A stretch of DNA of 64,000 bases, taken from Bacillus sp. AFS088145 (lineage in GTDB: Bacteria; Bacillota; Bacilli; Bacillales; Bacillaceae_G). The stretch is from contig NZ_NUUX01000005.1 of assembly GCF_002564465.1 (NCBI RefSeq), positions 27,301-91,300 on the forward strand, written 5' to 3'. The notes beneath the pieces were generated by a model, which was not told the DNA's origin, did no database searches, and saw only the letters and a program-made list of their open reading frames with translations. Of this stretch, positions 19,013 through 27,730 are shown in pieces. Each line of letters opens with the position of its first letter. Position 1 is the first letter of the stretch. A program made the position numbers and the translations under genes.

Positions 19013-19291
19013 TTAAGAATAAGTATTGAAATCAGTCACCCATTGAGAGAGTTGATTTTGGTGGTTTGTAATGTGCTGATCTAAATCAGAAGAATACTTT
19101 CCAGACTGACTATAATAATAAACGTCATTTAACATGCTTTTTACATCATCTGTTATTTTGTCATTCGTTAATAAGGATTGAACAAGTCTTTCTAATTGCT
19201 CACATTCTGATACAGTTCCACAACAGTCAGATTGGTGATTCATTAGTATATCTCGTAAAATTGTTAATTGATGTTCATGATTTAAAGGCAT
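19013..19291 (-). CDS. ytzH: YtzH-like protein
   Basis: A 92-aa soluble, helix-rich protein. CCGTVSECEQLERL has three Cys in one short stretch (about residues 23-30), which could bind metal or form a disulfide. The start at 19291 lies behind AAAAAAGGATG; an in-frame extension to 19321 has no site. It is convergent with ytmP and divergent from trmB, as in B. subtilis. Function unknown. Confidence 0.75.
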   Translation of the reverse strand: MPLNHEHQLTILRDILMNHQSDCCGTVSECEQLERLVQSLLTNDKITDDVKSMLNDVYYYSQSGKYSSDLDQHITNHQNQLSQWVTDFNTYS

Positions 19292-19366
19292 AAATTCACA
19301 TCCTTTTTTTATTAAGTACACTTGAAATAGTTTGTGTTACAAGAAATGATTTTATACTATACGTGA

Positions 19367-19396
19367 ATAACCGAGTGCCATCGTGCTTGGTTTTTT
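19367..19396 (+). terminator. Weak hairpin with T-run upstream of trmB
   Basis: ACCGAGTGC and GTGCTTGGT pair with several G-U wobbles around CATC, followed by TTTTTTC. No plus-strand gene ends nearby, so it may be an attenuator in the trmB leader; a TATACT box lies at 19353-19358. Confidence 0.45.
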
Positions 19397-19441
19397 CTTT
19401 GAGTAAATATAAATTGCAAAATCGAGAGGGAGTAAAATCTT

Positions 19442-20083
19442 ATGAGATTAAGACATAAGCCAGGTGCGGCAGATCAAGTTAAACAAAATGCTCATTATGT
19501 AATTCCAAATCCGTCAGAGCAAAAAGGGAAATGGAAAGAAGTTTTCCAAAATGATCAACCAATTCATATCGAAGTCGGTACGGGTAGAGGTCGTTTTATG
19601 GTCGGTATGGCTAGGGCCAATCCTCATATTAACTATATTGGCATTGAGAAATATACAAGTGTAGTTTCTGATGCATTAGATAAATTAATTGAAGCTGAAG
19701 TTCCAAACTTAAAGCTGTTAAATGTAGATGCTCAAAAATTAACGGATTTCTTTGAAGACGGAGAAATAGATCGAGTATATTTAAACTTTTCTGATCCATG
19801 GCCAAAGGTTCGACATGAAAAACGTCGGTTAACATATAAAACATTTTTAAATATGTATCAACAAATCTTGAAAAATGATGGGGAAATTCATTTTAAAACA
19901 GATAATCAAGATTTATTCGAGTTTTCAATCATGAGTATGGCGAACTACGGAATGACTATGCATTTCTTAAGCTTAGATCTTCATAATAGTGATTTTGAAG
20001 GAAATATTATGACTGAATACGAAGAAAAGTTTTCTTCAAAAGGTAACCGTATTTACCGAGTTGAAGCTGCTTATAGAAACTAA
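19442..20083 (+). CDS. trmB: tRNA (guanine-46-N7)-methyltransferase TrmB
   Basis: A 213-aa class I SAM methyltransferase of the Trm8/YggH family. The SAM loop is [11 protein letters not shown] (about residues 44-54), GIEKYTSV holds the adenosine-binding Glu, and [13 protein letters not shown] (about 118-130) is the family's tRNA-binding and catalytic signature. It installs m7G46 in the variable loop of tRNAs. The ATG follows GAGAGGGAG. Length and synteny are typical. Confidence 0.95.
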   Translation: MRLRHKPGAADQVKQNAHYVIPNPSEQKGKWKEVFQNDQPIHIEVGTGRGRFMVGMARANPHINYIGIEKYTSVVSDALDKLIEAEVPNLKLLNVDAQKLTDFFEDGEIDRVYLNFSDPWPKVRHEKRRLTYKTFLNMYQQILKNDGEIHFKTDNQDLFEFSIMSMANYGMTMHFLSLDLHNSDFEGNIMTEYEEKFSSKGNRIYRVEAAYRN

Positions 20084-20090
20084 TCTAATC

Positions 20091-20130
20091 AAAAGACTAT
20101 CGTGATATATTTTCATGGTAGTCTTTTTTA
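20091..20130 (+). terminator. Intrinsic terminator after trmB
   Basis: AAAAGACTA (20091-20099) pairs with TAGTCTTTT (20119-20127), with a T-run. Confidence 0.85.
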
Positions 20131-20310
20131 TTTTGCTACAACACACGAAATTTTAATATGATTGTTTATTTTTAGGCAATCTAAAACGAATTTTCAATTC
20201 ATATTCACTACTGTTCCCTTTCTTTTGCCTATTCCTGCTCTTAAAATATTCAGTAAATTCGTAAAAGTGGTATAATTATTTAAGTCTAGTAAAAAAAAAG
20301 GGGGATAAGT

Positions 20311-21153
20311 ATGGAACAGTTAAAAATTGGAACTTGTACAATTCAGTGGCTTACTGGAGGAAATACCCATTTAGATGGTGGAGCAATGTTTGGAGTTGTT
20401 CCAAAGGCGCTTTGGTCAAAAAAATATATTGTTAATGAGAAAAACCAAATTCCTTTACGTACTGACCCGGTATTTATTCAAACAAATGGTTTAAACATGA
20501 TCATTGATAGTGGCATCGGTGTTAATAAATTAAATGAGAAGCAGAAAAGAAATTTTGGCGTTACCGAGGATTCAGCGTTAGAAGAATCATTAGCGAAGCA
20601 CGGATTAAAACTAGATGATATTGATTATGTCATTATGACACATTTGCATTTTGATCATGCAAGTGGATTAACTAAATTAGAAAATGGTGAATTCAAACCT
20701 GTATTTTCGAATGCAAAAATTATTACATCTCAAATTGAATGGGATGAAATGAGAAATCCGAATATTCGTTCAAGTAATACATATTGGAAAGAAAACTGGG
20801 AAGCAATTCAGGACCAAGTAATTGCATTTGAAAAAGAATATTCTTTAACAGATGAAATAACAATTATTCATACAGGTGGACATAGCGATGGGCACAGTAT
20901 TATAAAAATTGAAACTGAAGATGAGCTATTATTGCATATGGGGGATTTAATGCCTACACATGCACATCAGTCACCATTATGGGTTATGGCATATGATGAT
21001 TACCCAATGACATCTATTTATGCAAAAGAAAAATGGGTTAATTTTGGTTTGCAAAAAAAATCTTGGTTTACGTTCTATCATGACGATGTATTTAGAGCAA
21101 TAAAATGGAGCGCTGAAGGACAAGTATTACAGTCGATCGAACGCTCCAAATAA
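20311..21153 (+). CDS. ytnP: YtnP, metallo-beta-lactamase-fold lactonase
   Basis: A 280-aa MBL-fold hydrolase of the AHL-lactonase type. The dinuclear zinc motif is [12 protein letters not shown] (about residues 109-120), with further ligands in HTGGHSDGH and the later [11 protein letters not shown]. subtilis YtnP degrades lactone signals of Streptomyces and has been described as quorum quenching. No signal peptide is present. The start follows AAGGGGGA. Length is normal. Confidence 0.85.
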   Translation: MEQLKIGTCTIQWLTGGNTHLDGGAMFGVVPKALWSKKYIVNEKNQIPLRTDPVFIQTNGLNMIIDSGIGVNKLNEKQKRNFGVTEDSALEESLAKHGLKLDDIDYVIMTHLHFDHASGLTKLENGEFKPVFSNAKIITSQIEWDEMRNPNIRSSNTYWKENWEAIQDQVIAFEKEYSLTDEITIIHTGGHSDGHSIIKIETEDELLLHMGDLMPTHAHQSPLWVMAYDDYPMTSIYAKEKWVNFGLQKKSWFTFYHDDVFRAIKWSAEGQVLQSIERSK

Positions 21154-21167
21154 TTTGGCTATTGTTG

Positions 21168-21479
21168 TTAAACAATTTGAGCAGAAATTAGCTCACCATT
21201 TACAGCATTAATGATGAATGAATAGTTTGTAGTATCATTATCTGATTCTACTACTGTAAAACCACCTTCATAAACATCACCTTCATAATCAGGTAAATCT
21301 GCCCACTTTGGTTCTGAATGAATCCAAGTTCCAGTTACATTACCATATGAAAGAAATACTGGTTTAATTGTTTTTAATGCTTTTTCTGCTGGAATATATT
21401 GTGAAGATAATTTTTTTTGTAAATATAGTCCACCAGCAACACCTAAACCTAAGCCAATCAGGACGCGTTTAAGTTTCAT
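21168..21479 (-). CDS. ytzB: YtzB, small PepSY-like membrane-anchored protein
   Basis: A 103-aa protein with an N-terminal hydrophobic, Gly-rich segment (VLIGLGLGVAGGLYL, about residues 5-19) that acts as a signal anchor. A PepSY-like domain follows (EKALKTIKPVF ... VYEGGFTVVESDNDTTNYSFIINAVNGELISAQIV). PepSY domains are thought to restrain proteases or bind cell-surface partners. The start at 21479 follows GAGGTGG; a GTG at 21488 lies inside that site. It is convergent with ytnP. Confidence 0.75.
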   Translation of the reverse strand: MKLKRVLIGLGLGVAGGLYLQKKLSSQYIPAEKALKTIKPVFLSYGNVTGTWIHSEPKWADLPDYEGDVYEGGFTVVESDNDTTNYSFIINAVNGELISAQIV

Positions 21480-21637
21480 TTGTACCACCTCTATTTATGT
21501 ATTATGCGCTTGAAAAAATATTCTACTACTTATCTTAGTCAAACCGGGGCAACATTTCAACGGTTAGCATTGGTATTATGTGTTATTTTTAGATAAAATA
21601 AAAAAAGAAGATATGATTTGTACAGAGAGGAACTTTA

Positions 21638-22711
21638 ATGATGAATCAAGACACTTTACAGCTTTTTAAATTTTTAACAGAATTACAAGGTGCACCAGGA
21701 TTTGAGCATGAAGTTCGTCACTTCATGAGAAAAGAACTTGAAAAATATACAAATGAGATTGTGCAAGATCGTTTAGGAAGTATTTTTGGAGTTAAACGTG
21801 GAACTGAAGATGGACCTACTGTAATGGTGGCAGGTCATATGGATGAAGTTGGTTTCATGGTTACTCAAATTACAGAAAACGGGATGATAAGATTTCAACC
21901 ACTAGGTGGCTGGTGGAACCAAGTATTGCTTGCTCAAAGAGTTCAAGTAATGACAGATCAAGGACCAGTTATTGGTGTGATTGGTTCAATTCCACCACAT
22001 TTATTAAGCGACGAATTAAGAGCTAGACCAATGGATATGAAAAATATGCTAATCGATATTGGTGCAGATAACAAAGAAGATGCACTAAATATTGGCATTC
22101 GTCCTGGTCAACAAATTGTACCAGTATGTCCGTTCACTCCTATGGCTAATGAGAAAAAAATCATGGCAAAAGCTTGGGATAACCGTTACGGTTGTGGACT
22201 TGCGATTGAATTATTAAAAGAAGTTCAAAACGAAACATTACCAAATATTTTATATTCAGGTGCTACTGTACAAGAAGAAGTTGGACTAAGAGGGGCACAA
22301 ACAGCTGCAAATATGATTAAACCGGATATCTTTTACGCATTAGATGCAAGCCCAGCTAATGATATGTCAGGATCTAAATCCGAGTTCGGTCAATTAGGTA
22401 AAGGTGTTTTATTACGAATTTTAGACCGCACGATGGTTACTCATAAAGGAATCCGTGAATTTATTTTAGATACTGCAGAAACGAATAAAATTCCTTACCA
22501 ATATTTTGTTTCACAAGGTGGAACAGATGCTGGACGAGTACATGTTTCAAACGATGGCGTACCATCTGCTGTAATTGGTATATGCTCTCGTTATATTCAC
22601 ACTGCGGCATCAATTATTCATGTTGATGATTATTTAGCTGCAAAGGAATTACTTGTTAAGCTAGTTAAAGCGACTGATAAAACGACTGTTGAAACATTAC
22701 GTAATTATTAA
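21638..22711 (+). CDS. ytoP: M42 family aminopeptidase YtoP
   Basis: A 357-aa dinuclear-metal aminopeptidase (glutamyl aminopeptidase/TET-like family). Ligand and catalytic motifs in order are [10 protein letters not shown] (His), [10 protein letters not shown] (bridging Asp), [10 protein letters not shown] (general-base Glu plus ligand Glu), ALDASPA (Asp) and YIHTAASI (His). It would trim peptides in the cytoplasm. The start follows GAGAGG. Older databases sometimes call this family endoglucanase; the peptidase reading is right. A strong terminator follows. Confidence 0.9.
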   Translation: MMNQDTLQLFKFLTELQGAPGFEHEVRHFMRKELEKYTNEIVQDRLGSIFGVKRGTEDGPTVMVAGHMDEVGFMVTQITENGMIRFQPLGGWWNQVLLAQRVQVMTDQGPVIGVIGSIPPHLLSDELRARPMDMKNMLIDIGADNKEDALNIGIRPGQQIVPVCPFTPMANEKKIMAKAWDNRYGCGLAIELLKEVQNETLPNILYSGATVQEEVGLRGAQTAANMIKPDIFYALDASPANDMSGSKSEFGQLGKGVLLRILDRTMVTHKGIREFILDTAETNKIPYQYFVSQGGTDAGRVHVSNDGVPSAVIGICSRYIHTAASIIHVDDYLAAKELLVKLVKATDKTTVETLRNY

Positions 22712-22717
22712 GAAAGT

Positions 22718-22752
22718 AAAAAAGAAGCCTAAAAAAGAGGCTTCTTTTTTTA
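22718..22752 (+). terminator. Intrinsic terminator after ytoP
   Basis: AAAAAAGAAGCC (22718-22729) pairs with GGCTTCTTTTTT (22739-22750). Confidence 0.92.
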
Positions 22753-22846
22753 TTGAAAAACCTTCCCATGCCTTCTCTATCCTATCCCTATTCATTTTGA
22801 TCCTAGAACTTTAACTCTTCTTTAAATTAATGTTATTAATAAATTC

Positions 22847-22889
22847 TTAACATGCAGTTAATGTGGGTTTTACGATGTTGTTTTATGAT
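22847..22889 (+). promoter_or_regulatory. PhoP-box-like direct repeats with a -10 element
   Basis: Hexamers TTAACA (22847), TTAATG (22858), TTTACG (22869) and GTTTTA (22880) recur with exact 11-bp spacing, and TATGAT (22884-22889) serves as -10. Tandem TTAACA-like repeats at 11-bp spacing upstream of a -10 without a good -35 are the hallmark of PhoP-activated promoters in Bacillus. The third and fourth repeats are degenerate. A Pho-regulon assignment is inference but fits the phosphoesterase in the operon. Confidence 0.5.
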
Positions 22890-22925
22890 AAAACCGTAAT
22901 AATCAGTAACAAACATTAAACAAAC

Positions 22926-22937
22926 CACATTAATGTG
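22926..22937. promoter_or_regulatory. Palindrome CACATTAATGTG at the operon leader
   Basis: A perfect 12-bp palindrome immediately upstream of the ribosome site of the binding-protein gene. It is a candidate operator for the DeoR-type regulator encoded at the end of the operon. A half-site (TTAATGTG) also occurs at 22858-22865, within the PhoP-box-like repeats. Confidence 0.35.
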
Positions 22938-22949
22938 AGGAGATCTAAA

Positions 22950-24062
22950 ATGAAAACTGAATTTAAGAAGAAAAGTTACAAGGCATTTCAAGTTGTCGTT
23001 ATGGGTATGACAGTTCTAGGACTAACAGCATGTGGAAAAGCCGTGGAATCGAAAAGTGAATCTGTATTAAATCCAAATTCATTAACTCTTAAAGAAATTG
23101 AAGTGAAAGCAAAAAAAGAAGGTGAAATAAATAGTGTAGGTATGCCCGATTCATGGGCTAACTGGGTTGAAACTTGGAATGAAGTTAATGAAAAGTATAA
23201 TTTGAAACATACTGACACAGATTTGTCTAGTGCGGAAGAGATTGCAAAAATGGATTCTGAAAAAGAGAATGCTACTGCAGATATTGGGGATGTTGGTATG
23301 TCTTTTGGTCCACTCGCTGAACAAAAGAAGTTAACTATTCCATACAAAACATCTTACTGGAACGAGATTCCTGATTGGGCAAAGGATGACAATGGTGACT
23401 GGGTAGTCGGATACCAAGGAACTATTTCTTTTCTGACAAATAAAGAACTAGTAAAAACACCTCCTAAATCTTGGGACGATATTTTAAAGGGAAATTATAA
23501 AGTAACAGTTGGAGATGTTCAACGTGGTACACAAAACCAAATGGCCGTACTTGCTGCAGCTATTGCATACGGTGGAGATGAAACAAATATCCAACCAGGG
23601 ATCGACTTTTTTAAAAAGATTGCTAAGCAAGGGAGATTAAGCTTAACAGATGCTAAACCAGCAAACATTGAAAAAGGAGAGGTTGAAGTAGCACTTGTTT
23701 GGGACTTTAATGCGCTTGGTTATGCTGAAGCAATTAAGCGTAGTCAATTTGATGTATCTATCCCTAGTGATGGATCAGTTGTTAGTGGATACTCAACTAT
23801 TATCAATAAATATGCTAAACACCCTTATGCTGCTATGGCTACAAGGGAATATATTTTAAGCGATGAAGGACAAATAAACTTAGCAAAAGGATTTGCTCGA
23901 CCAATTCGTAATGTTGTACTTCCAAAGGATGTAGCTGAAAAAATGATTCCAAAAGAGCAATACAAAAATGCAAAGCCAATTAGAGATTTTAAGGCTTGGG
24001 AAGAAACTGCAAAAACTTTACCTCAAATCTGGCAAGAAGAGGTGTTAGTAAATGTCAAATAA
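22950..24062 (+). CDS. ABC transporter substrate-binding lipoprotein
   Basis: A 370-aa type 2 periplasmic-binding-fold protein (spermidine/iron/2-aminoethylphosphonate-like). A signal peptide ends in a lipobox, GLTAC (Cys about residue 28), so it would be lipid-anchored outside the membrane. The mature part has PPKSWDDILKGNYKVTVGD and VVSGYSTIINKYAKHP, typical of this group. The start at 22950 follows GTGAGGAG; an extension to 22935 starts inside that site. It overlaps the next gene by 11 bases. From the operon I infer an organophosphorus ligand; the exact one is unknown. Confidence 0.8.
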   Translation: MKTEFKKKSYKAFQVVVMGMTVLGLTACGKAVESKSESVLNPNSLTLKEIEVKAKKEGEINSVGMPDSWANWVETWNEVNEKYNLKHTDTDLSSAEEIAKMDSEKENATADIGDVGMSFGPLAEQKKLTIPYKTSYWNEIPDWAKDDNGDWVVGYQGTISFLTNKELVKTPPKSWDDILKGNYKVTVGDVQRGTQNQMAVLAAAIAYGGDETNIQPGIDFFKKIAKQGRLSLTDAKPANIEKGEVEVALVWDFNALGYAEAIKRSQFDVSIPSDGSVVSGYSTIINKYAKHPYAAMATREYILSDEGQINLAKGFARPIRNVVLPKDVAEKMIPKEQYKNAKPIRDFKAWEETAKTLPQIWQEEVLVNVK

Positions 24063-24879
24063 AGTTATAGCTATCGTTGTTGATGGAATGAGATATGACA
24101 AAGCATGCGAAGCGCTTGGATATGTACAGCATTTAGTGGAATTAAATCAAGCAGCACTATACAAGATGAAATCGGAGCTTCCGAGTCTTTCTCGCCCACT
24201 ATATGAAGTGTTATTAACTGGAACACCTTCATCTGTAAATGGAATTACATCTAATCAAGCAGTTCGTTTATCGAATGAAAAAAGTATTTTTCATCTTACA
24301 AAGGAAAATGGTTTTAGAAATGGAGCGGTTTCTTATTACTGGGTAAGCGAACTATATAATCGAGCACCATTTAATTTTATTGAAGATCGAGAACAAGATG
24401 ATCTATCTAAAGCGATTCAATACGGAAAATTCTATTGGGATGATGACTATCCAGACAGTCACGTGTTTATGGATGCAGAAGCTTTACGTAGAAAATATGA
24501 TCCACACTTTTTATACATTCACCCTTTAGGCGTAGACGTTAAAGGAGAACTATTTGGTTCAGAATCGAAAGAATATCGTGAACAAATTTTAAAAGTAGGC
24601 AGTTTGTTAGCTCAACTACTTCCAATTTGGATGTCAGAAGGTTATCACATTTTAATTACTTCTGATCATGGGATGAGCGAAACTGGTAATCATGGAGGAA
24701 TAACACCGGGCGAACGAGATGTACCACTGTTTATCATCAGTCCAAAAGTTGAGCCTGGTGTGTATAACGAAGTGATCCCTCAGTTGGCTTTTGCTCCACT
24801 TGTTTGTAAGCTCTTAAAAATAGAGCCATCAAATAAGATGATTTCATATCAGTTACCCGGATATAAAGAAATTAATTGA
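24052..24879 (+). CDS. Alkaline phosphatase superfamily phosphoesterase (PF01663-like)
   Basis: A 275-aa soluble protein, the metal-dependent phosphodiesterase/pyrophosphatase fold. Metal-site motifs include AIVVDGMR (Asp 11), a nucleophile region PSLSRPLYEVLLTGTPSSVNGI (Ser about 45-47), ITSDHGMSE (Asp/His about 204-205) and GNHGG (His). The usual D-x3-H pair reads GVDVKGELFG, so Glu appears where His is expected. No signal peptide is present, so it acts on imported substrate. Its start lies inside the binding-protein gene, implying translational coupling. It may cleave a phosphodiester or phosphonate. Confidence 0.72.
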   Translation: MSNKVIAIVVDGMRYDKACEALGYVQHLVELNQAALYKMKSELPSLSRPLYEVLLTGTPSSVNGITSNQAVRLSNEKSIFHLTKENGFRNGAVSYYWVSELYNRAPFNFIEDREQDDLSKAIQYGKFYWDDDYPDSHVFMDAEALRRKYDPHFLYIHPLGVDVKGELFGSESKEYREQILKVGSLLAQLLPIWMSEGYHILITSDHGMSETGNHGGITPGERDVPLFIISPKVEPGVYNEVIPQLAFAPLVCKLLKIEPSNKMISYQLPGYKEIN

Positions 24880-24910
24880 TGTTTTAATGATATGAAGATT
24901 TTTATGGAAG

Positions 24911-24944
24911 GGGAATTGGTTTAGTGAAAATTTTACCAATTCTC
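24911..24944 (+). other. Intercistronic stem-loop
   Basis: GGGAATTGGT (24911-24920) pairs with ACCAATTCTC (24935-24944) around a 14-base loop, without a T-run. It lies between the phosphoesterase and the first permease. It may be a processing or stability element that sets relative expression. Confidence 0.5.
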
Positions 24945-24976
24945 TAATGTATAAAGAATTTAGGGAGCGAGAAGCT

Positions 24977-25831
24977 TTGCAAAAAATAAAAAAACATAAG
25001 ATTTACTTATTAGCTCTTTTATTACCATTTGTATTGTTTGTAATAGGTTTTGAATTAGGGCCAATGATTGCAATGATTAAGAATAGTTTTTACGCAGATG
25101 ATGGAATTCATTTAACTATGAATCAATATATAACTATTTTTAAAAGTAAGTTTTACTTACAAGCTATTAAAAATAGTATTGTTATTTCTATTGTTTCGGC
25201 AGTTATATCTATAATAATAGCCGTTGTCACAGCTTATTCCTTTACAAAGTTTTCACGTAAAATACAAAATCGTCTATTAATGATTGCTAATGTGACTTCA
25301 AATTTTGAAGGAATCCCACTTTCTTTTTCATATATTATTTTACTTGGAAACAATGGGTTATTTACTTTGCTTTTTGCAAAACTCGGTTGGAATATATTTG
25401 CGGATTTTAATTTATATTCTTGGACCGGACTGATCCTTGTCTATATTTATTTTCAGATTCCATTAGCAATTTTGTTGATATACCCTTCTTTTCAAGGAAT
25501 AAAGCAACAATGGAAAGAAGCTTCTGCATTATTAGGAGGATCAACAATATCATTTTGGCTAAGAATTGGAATTCCAGTACTATTACCAAGTATAGTAGGC
25601 ACATTTAGTATTTTATTTGCTAACGCTATGGGGGCTTATGCAACAGCCTACGCATTAGTTGGTAGCAATTATAATTTATTGTCATTACAAATAGCCTCGT
25701 TAGTCTCAAGTGACGTTACATTAAAACCACAATTAGGTAGCGCACTAGGAGTCCTTTTAGCAACGACCATGATTGGAGCGATGTGGATTAATGAAAGAAT
25801 GATGCGCCGCATTAGGAGGGATTTACGATGA
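24977..25831 (+). CDS. ABC transporter permease, first subunit
   Basis: A 284-aa inner-membrane subunit with six or so helices and a BPD_transp_1 domain. The EAA-like loop that contacts the ATPase reads WKEASALLGGSTISFWLRIGIPVLLPSI (about residues 180-207). I chose the TTG at 24977, nine bases after AGGGAG; the upstream ATG at 24947 has no site. It overlaps the second permease by four bases (ATGA). Confidence 0.82.
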   Translation: MQKIKKHKIYLLALLLPFVLFVIGFELGPMIAMIKNSFYADDGIHLTMNQYITIFKSKFYLQAIKNSIVISIVSAVISIIIAVVTAYSFTKFSRKIQNRLLMIANVTSNFEGIPLSFSYIILLGNNGLFTLLFAKLGWNIFADFNLYSWTGLILVYIYFQIPLAILLIYPSFQGIKQQWKEASALLGGSTISFWLRIGIPVLLPSIVGTFSILFANAMGAYATAYALVGSNYNLLSLQIASLVSSDVTLKPQLGSALGVLLATTMIGAMWINERMMRRIRRDLR

Positions 25832-26694
25832 AATTACAAACATTTTTTAAATTAATAATTGGATTACTTGTAATCTATTTATTAATTCCACTAGTCGGTA
25901 CATTTTTATTTTCAATTGCAAATAAATGGGATCATTCAATCTTACCTGAGAGTTATACATTAAATTGGTATATTGAATTATTTCAAGATGGACGATTTTT
26001 TGAGGCTTTTCAACGAACATTATTTTTAATTATCATAACTGTCTTTTTGAGTGTTTCAATCATGATTCCAACAATCTTTATTATAACTGTATATTTTAAT
26101 AAATTTGAAGGAATTCTCCAAGCAATTGCGATGCTTCCGTATGGTATCCCACCTATTGTAGGAGCAGTTGGGCTAATTAAGCTATATTCTAATGGACCAT
26201 TTCAAATTGCTGGTACTCCATGGATACTAGTTGGAGCTTACTTTATAACCATTCTACCTTTTATGTATCAAGGTATTCGTAATAGTCTTAGAACAATAAA
26301 TGCCATTCAACTTGTAGATGCAGCTGAATTACTTGGTGCAACTAAATTTCAAGCGTTTAGAACGGTTGTGCTTCCAAATATTTTATCTGGAATATTAGTA
26401 TCAAGTTTATTGTCCGTAGCTCTTTTATTTAGTGAGTTTGCATTTGCAAATTTACTAGTAGGTGGAAGATTTGAAACCCTTCAAATCTATCTTGCCGATA
26501 AACTAAATAGTAGTGGTCATTTAACAAGTGCCATAGTTATTACTTATTATTTGGTGATTTTACTTTTAACTGGAACAGTCTTAAAACTCACGTTTAAAAC
26601 TAAAAAAAATCCTGATGTGATAAATAAAAGGGGGTCTATTTTAAAAAAACAAGGTCATTTAAAAAATACTGCAATAGAAGGTGAAGTTAAATGA
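25828..26694 (+). CDS. ABC transporter permease, second subunit
   Basis: A 288-aa permease with the same domain. The coupling loop is LVDAAELLGATKFQAFRTVVLPNILSGI (about residues 170-197). The C-terminus is a basic, hydrophilic tail of about thirty residues. The start overlaps the first permease stop as ATGA and the gene overlaps the ATPase likewise, so the three are tightly coupled. The two permeases form the membrane channel with the ATPase dimer below. Confidence 0.85.
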   Translation: MKLQTFFKLIIGLLVIYLLIPLVGTFLFSIANKWDHSILPESYTLNWYIELFQDGRFFEAFQRTLFLIIITVFLSVSIMIPTIFIITVYFNKFEGILQAIAMLPYGIPPIVGAVGLIKLYSNGPFQIAGTPWILVGAYFITILPFMYQGIRNSLRTINAIQLVDAAELLGATKFQAFRTVVLPNILSGILVSSLLSVALLFSEFAFANLLVGGRFETLQIYLADKLNSSGHLTSAIVITYYLVILLLTGTVLKLTFKTKKNPDVINKRGSILKKQGHLKNTAIEGEVK

Positions 26695-27704
26695 GCTACG
26701 TAAATATTGATCAAGTGACTAAAAAATATCAAAATCAAGTCGTCTTAAATAATATTTCCTTAACATTAAATAAAGGAGAATTCGTTACGCTTTTAGGTCA
26801 AAGTGGATGCGGGAAAAGTACTTTATTACGTTCTATCGCTGGACTTGAAGACGTCGATATAGGAAATATATTAATAGATGGGAAGAACATAACTAATTTA
26901 TCTCCGCGCCAACGCGAGGTAGGTATGGTATTTCAGTCATATGCACTTTTTCCAAATATGACAGTATTTGAAAATATTGCATATGGTCTAAAAATGAAAA
27001 AAGCTAAAAACATACATGTAAGAGTAAAAAAGATGATTGAAATCGTTGATTTAATAGGTAAAGAAGAATCATATCCCCACCAATTATCAGGAGGGCAACA
27101 ACAAAGAGTTGCTTTAGCTCGAGCGCTTGTCATGGAACCAAAAGTACTATTATTAGATGAACCGTTAAGTGCATTAGATGCAAAAATTCGAAAAAGCTTA
27201 CAAAAAGAATTAAAAAGAATACAGCAAGAACTAGATATTACGACTATTTTTGTTACACATGATCAAGAAGAAGCAATGACAATGTCGGATCGAATTTTTG
27301 TTATGAATAATGGAAATGTAGTACAAGAAGGTACACCTTCCGAGATCTATACAACACCAGTAAATAAATTCGTAGCAAAATTCATCGGAAATTATAATGT
27401 TTATGGGATGGAAGCTTTCCATAGACTTGTACGTAGTAATGAATTAATTGGAAATGATATAGCAATTCGACCTGAAGTATTAAAATTAGTAGCTGTAGGA
27501 AATGACAGTATGGATTTACAACAAAACTGGGGAATAAAGGGGATTATTTCTGATGTTACTATGACTGGTAATGTTTTAAGGTACGAAGTTGAAACCGAAG
27601 AATCTGCATTTCTTGTAGACAACCTTAACCACCGAGGTGAAATGTTCCAGCAAGGAGAACATGTGAACATTATTGTACCTAAGAAAGAATGCGTTATCTT
27701 ATAA
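26691..27704 (+). CDS. ABC transporter ATP-binding protein (spermidine/AEP/iron class)
   Basis: A 337-aa ATPase. The Walker A motif is GQSGCGKST (about residues 36-44), the Q-loop is MVFQSYALFPNM, the signature is LSGGQQQRVALARAL (about 131-145), Walker B is VLLLDEPLSALD and the switch His is in VTHDQEEA. The last hundred residues form a TOBE-type regulatory domain, as in PotA, FbpC and PhnT. It powers the two permeases encoded just upstream. Confidence 0.9.
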   Translation: MSYVNIDQVTKKYQNQVVLNNISLTLNKGEFVTLLGQSGCGKSTLLRSIAGLEDVDIGNILIDGKNITNLSPRQREVGMVFQSYALFPNMTVFENIAYGLKMKKAKNIHVRVKKMIEIVDLIGKEESYPHQLSGGQQQRVALARALVMEPKVLLLDEPLSALDAKIRKSLQKELKRIQQELDITTIFVTHDQEEAMTMSDRIFVMNNGNVVQEGTPSEIYTTPVNKFVAKFIGNYNVYGMEAFHRLVRSNELIGNDIAIRPEVLKLVAVGNDSMDLQQNWGIKGIISDVTMTGNVLRYEVETEESAFLVDNLNHRGEMFQQGEHVNIIVPKKECVIL

Positions 27705-27730
27705 ATTTTTAAAGTTTCTGGAGGATTAAA

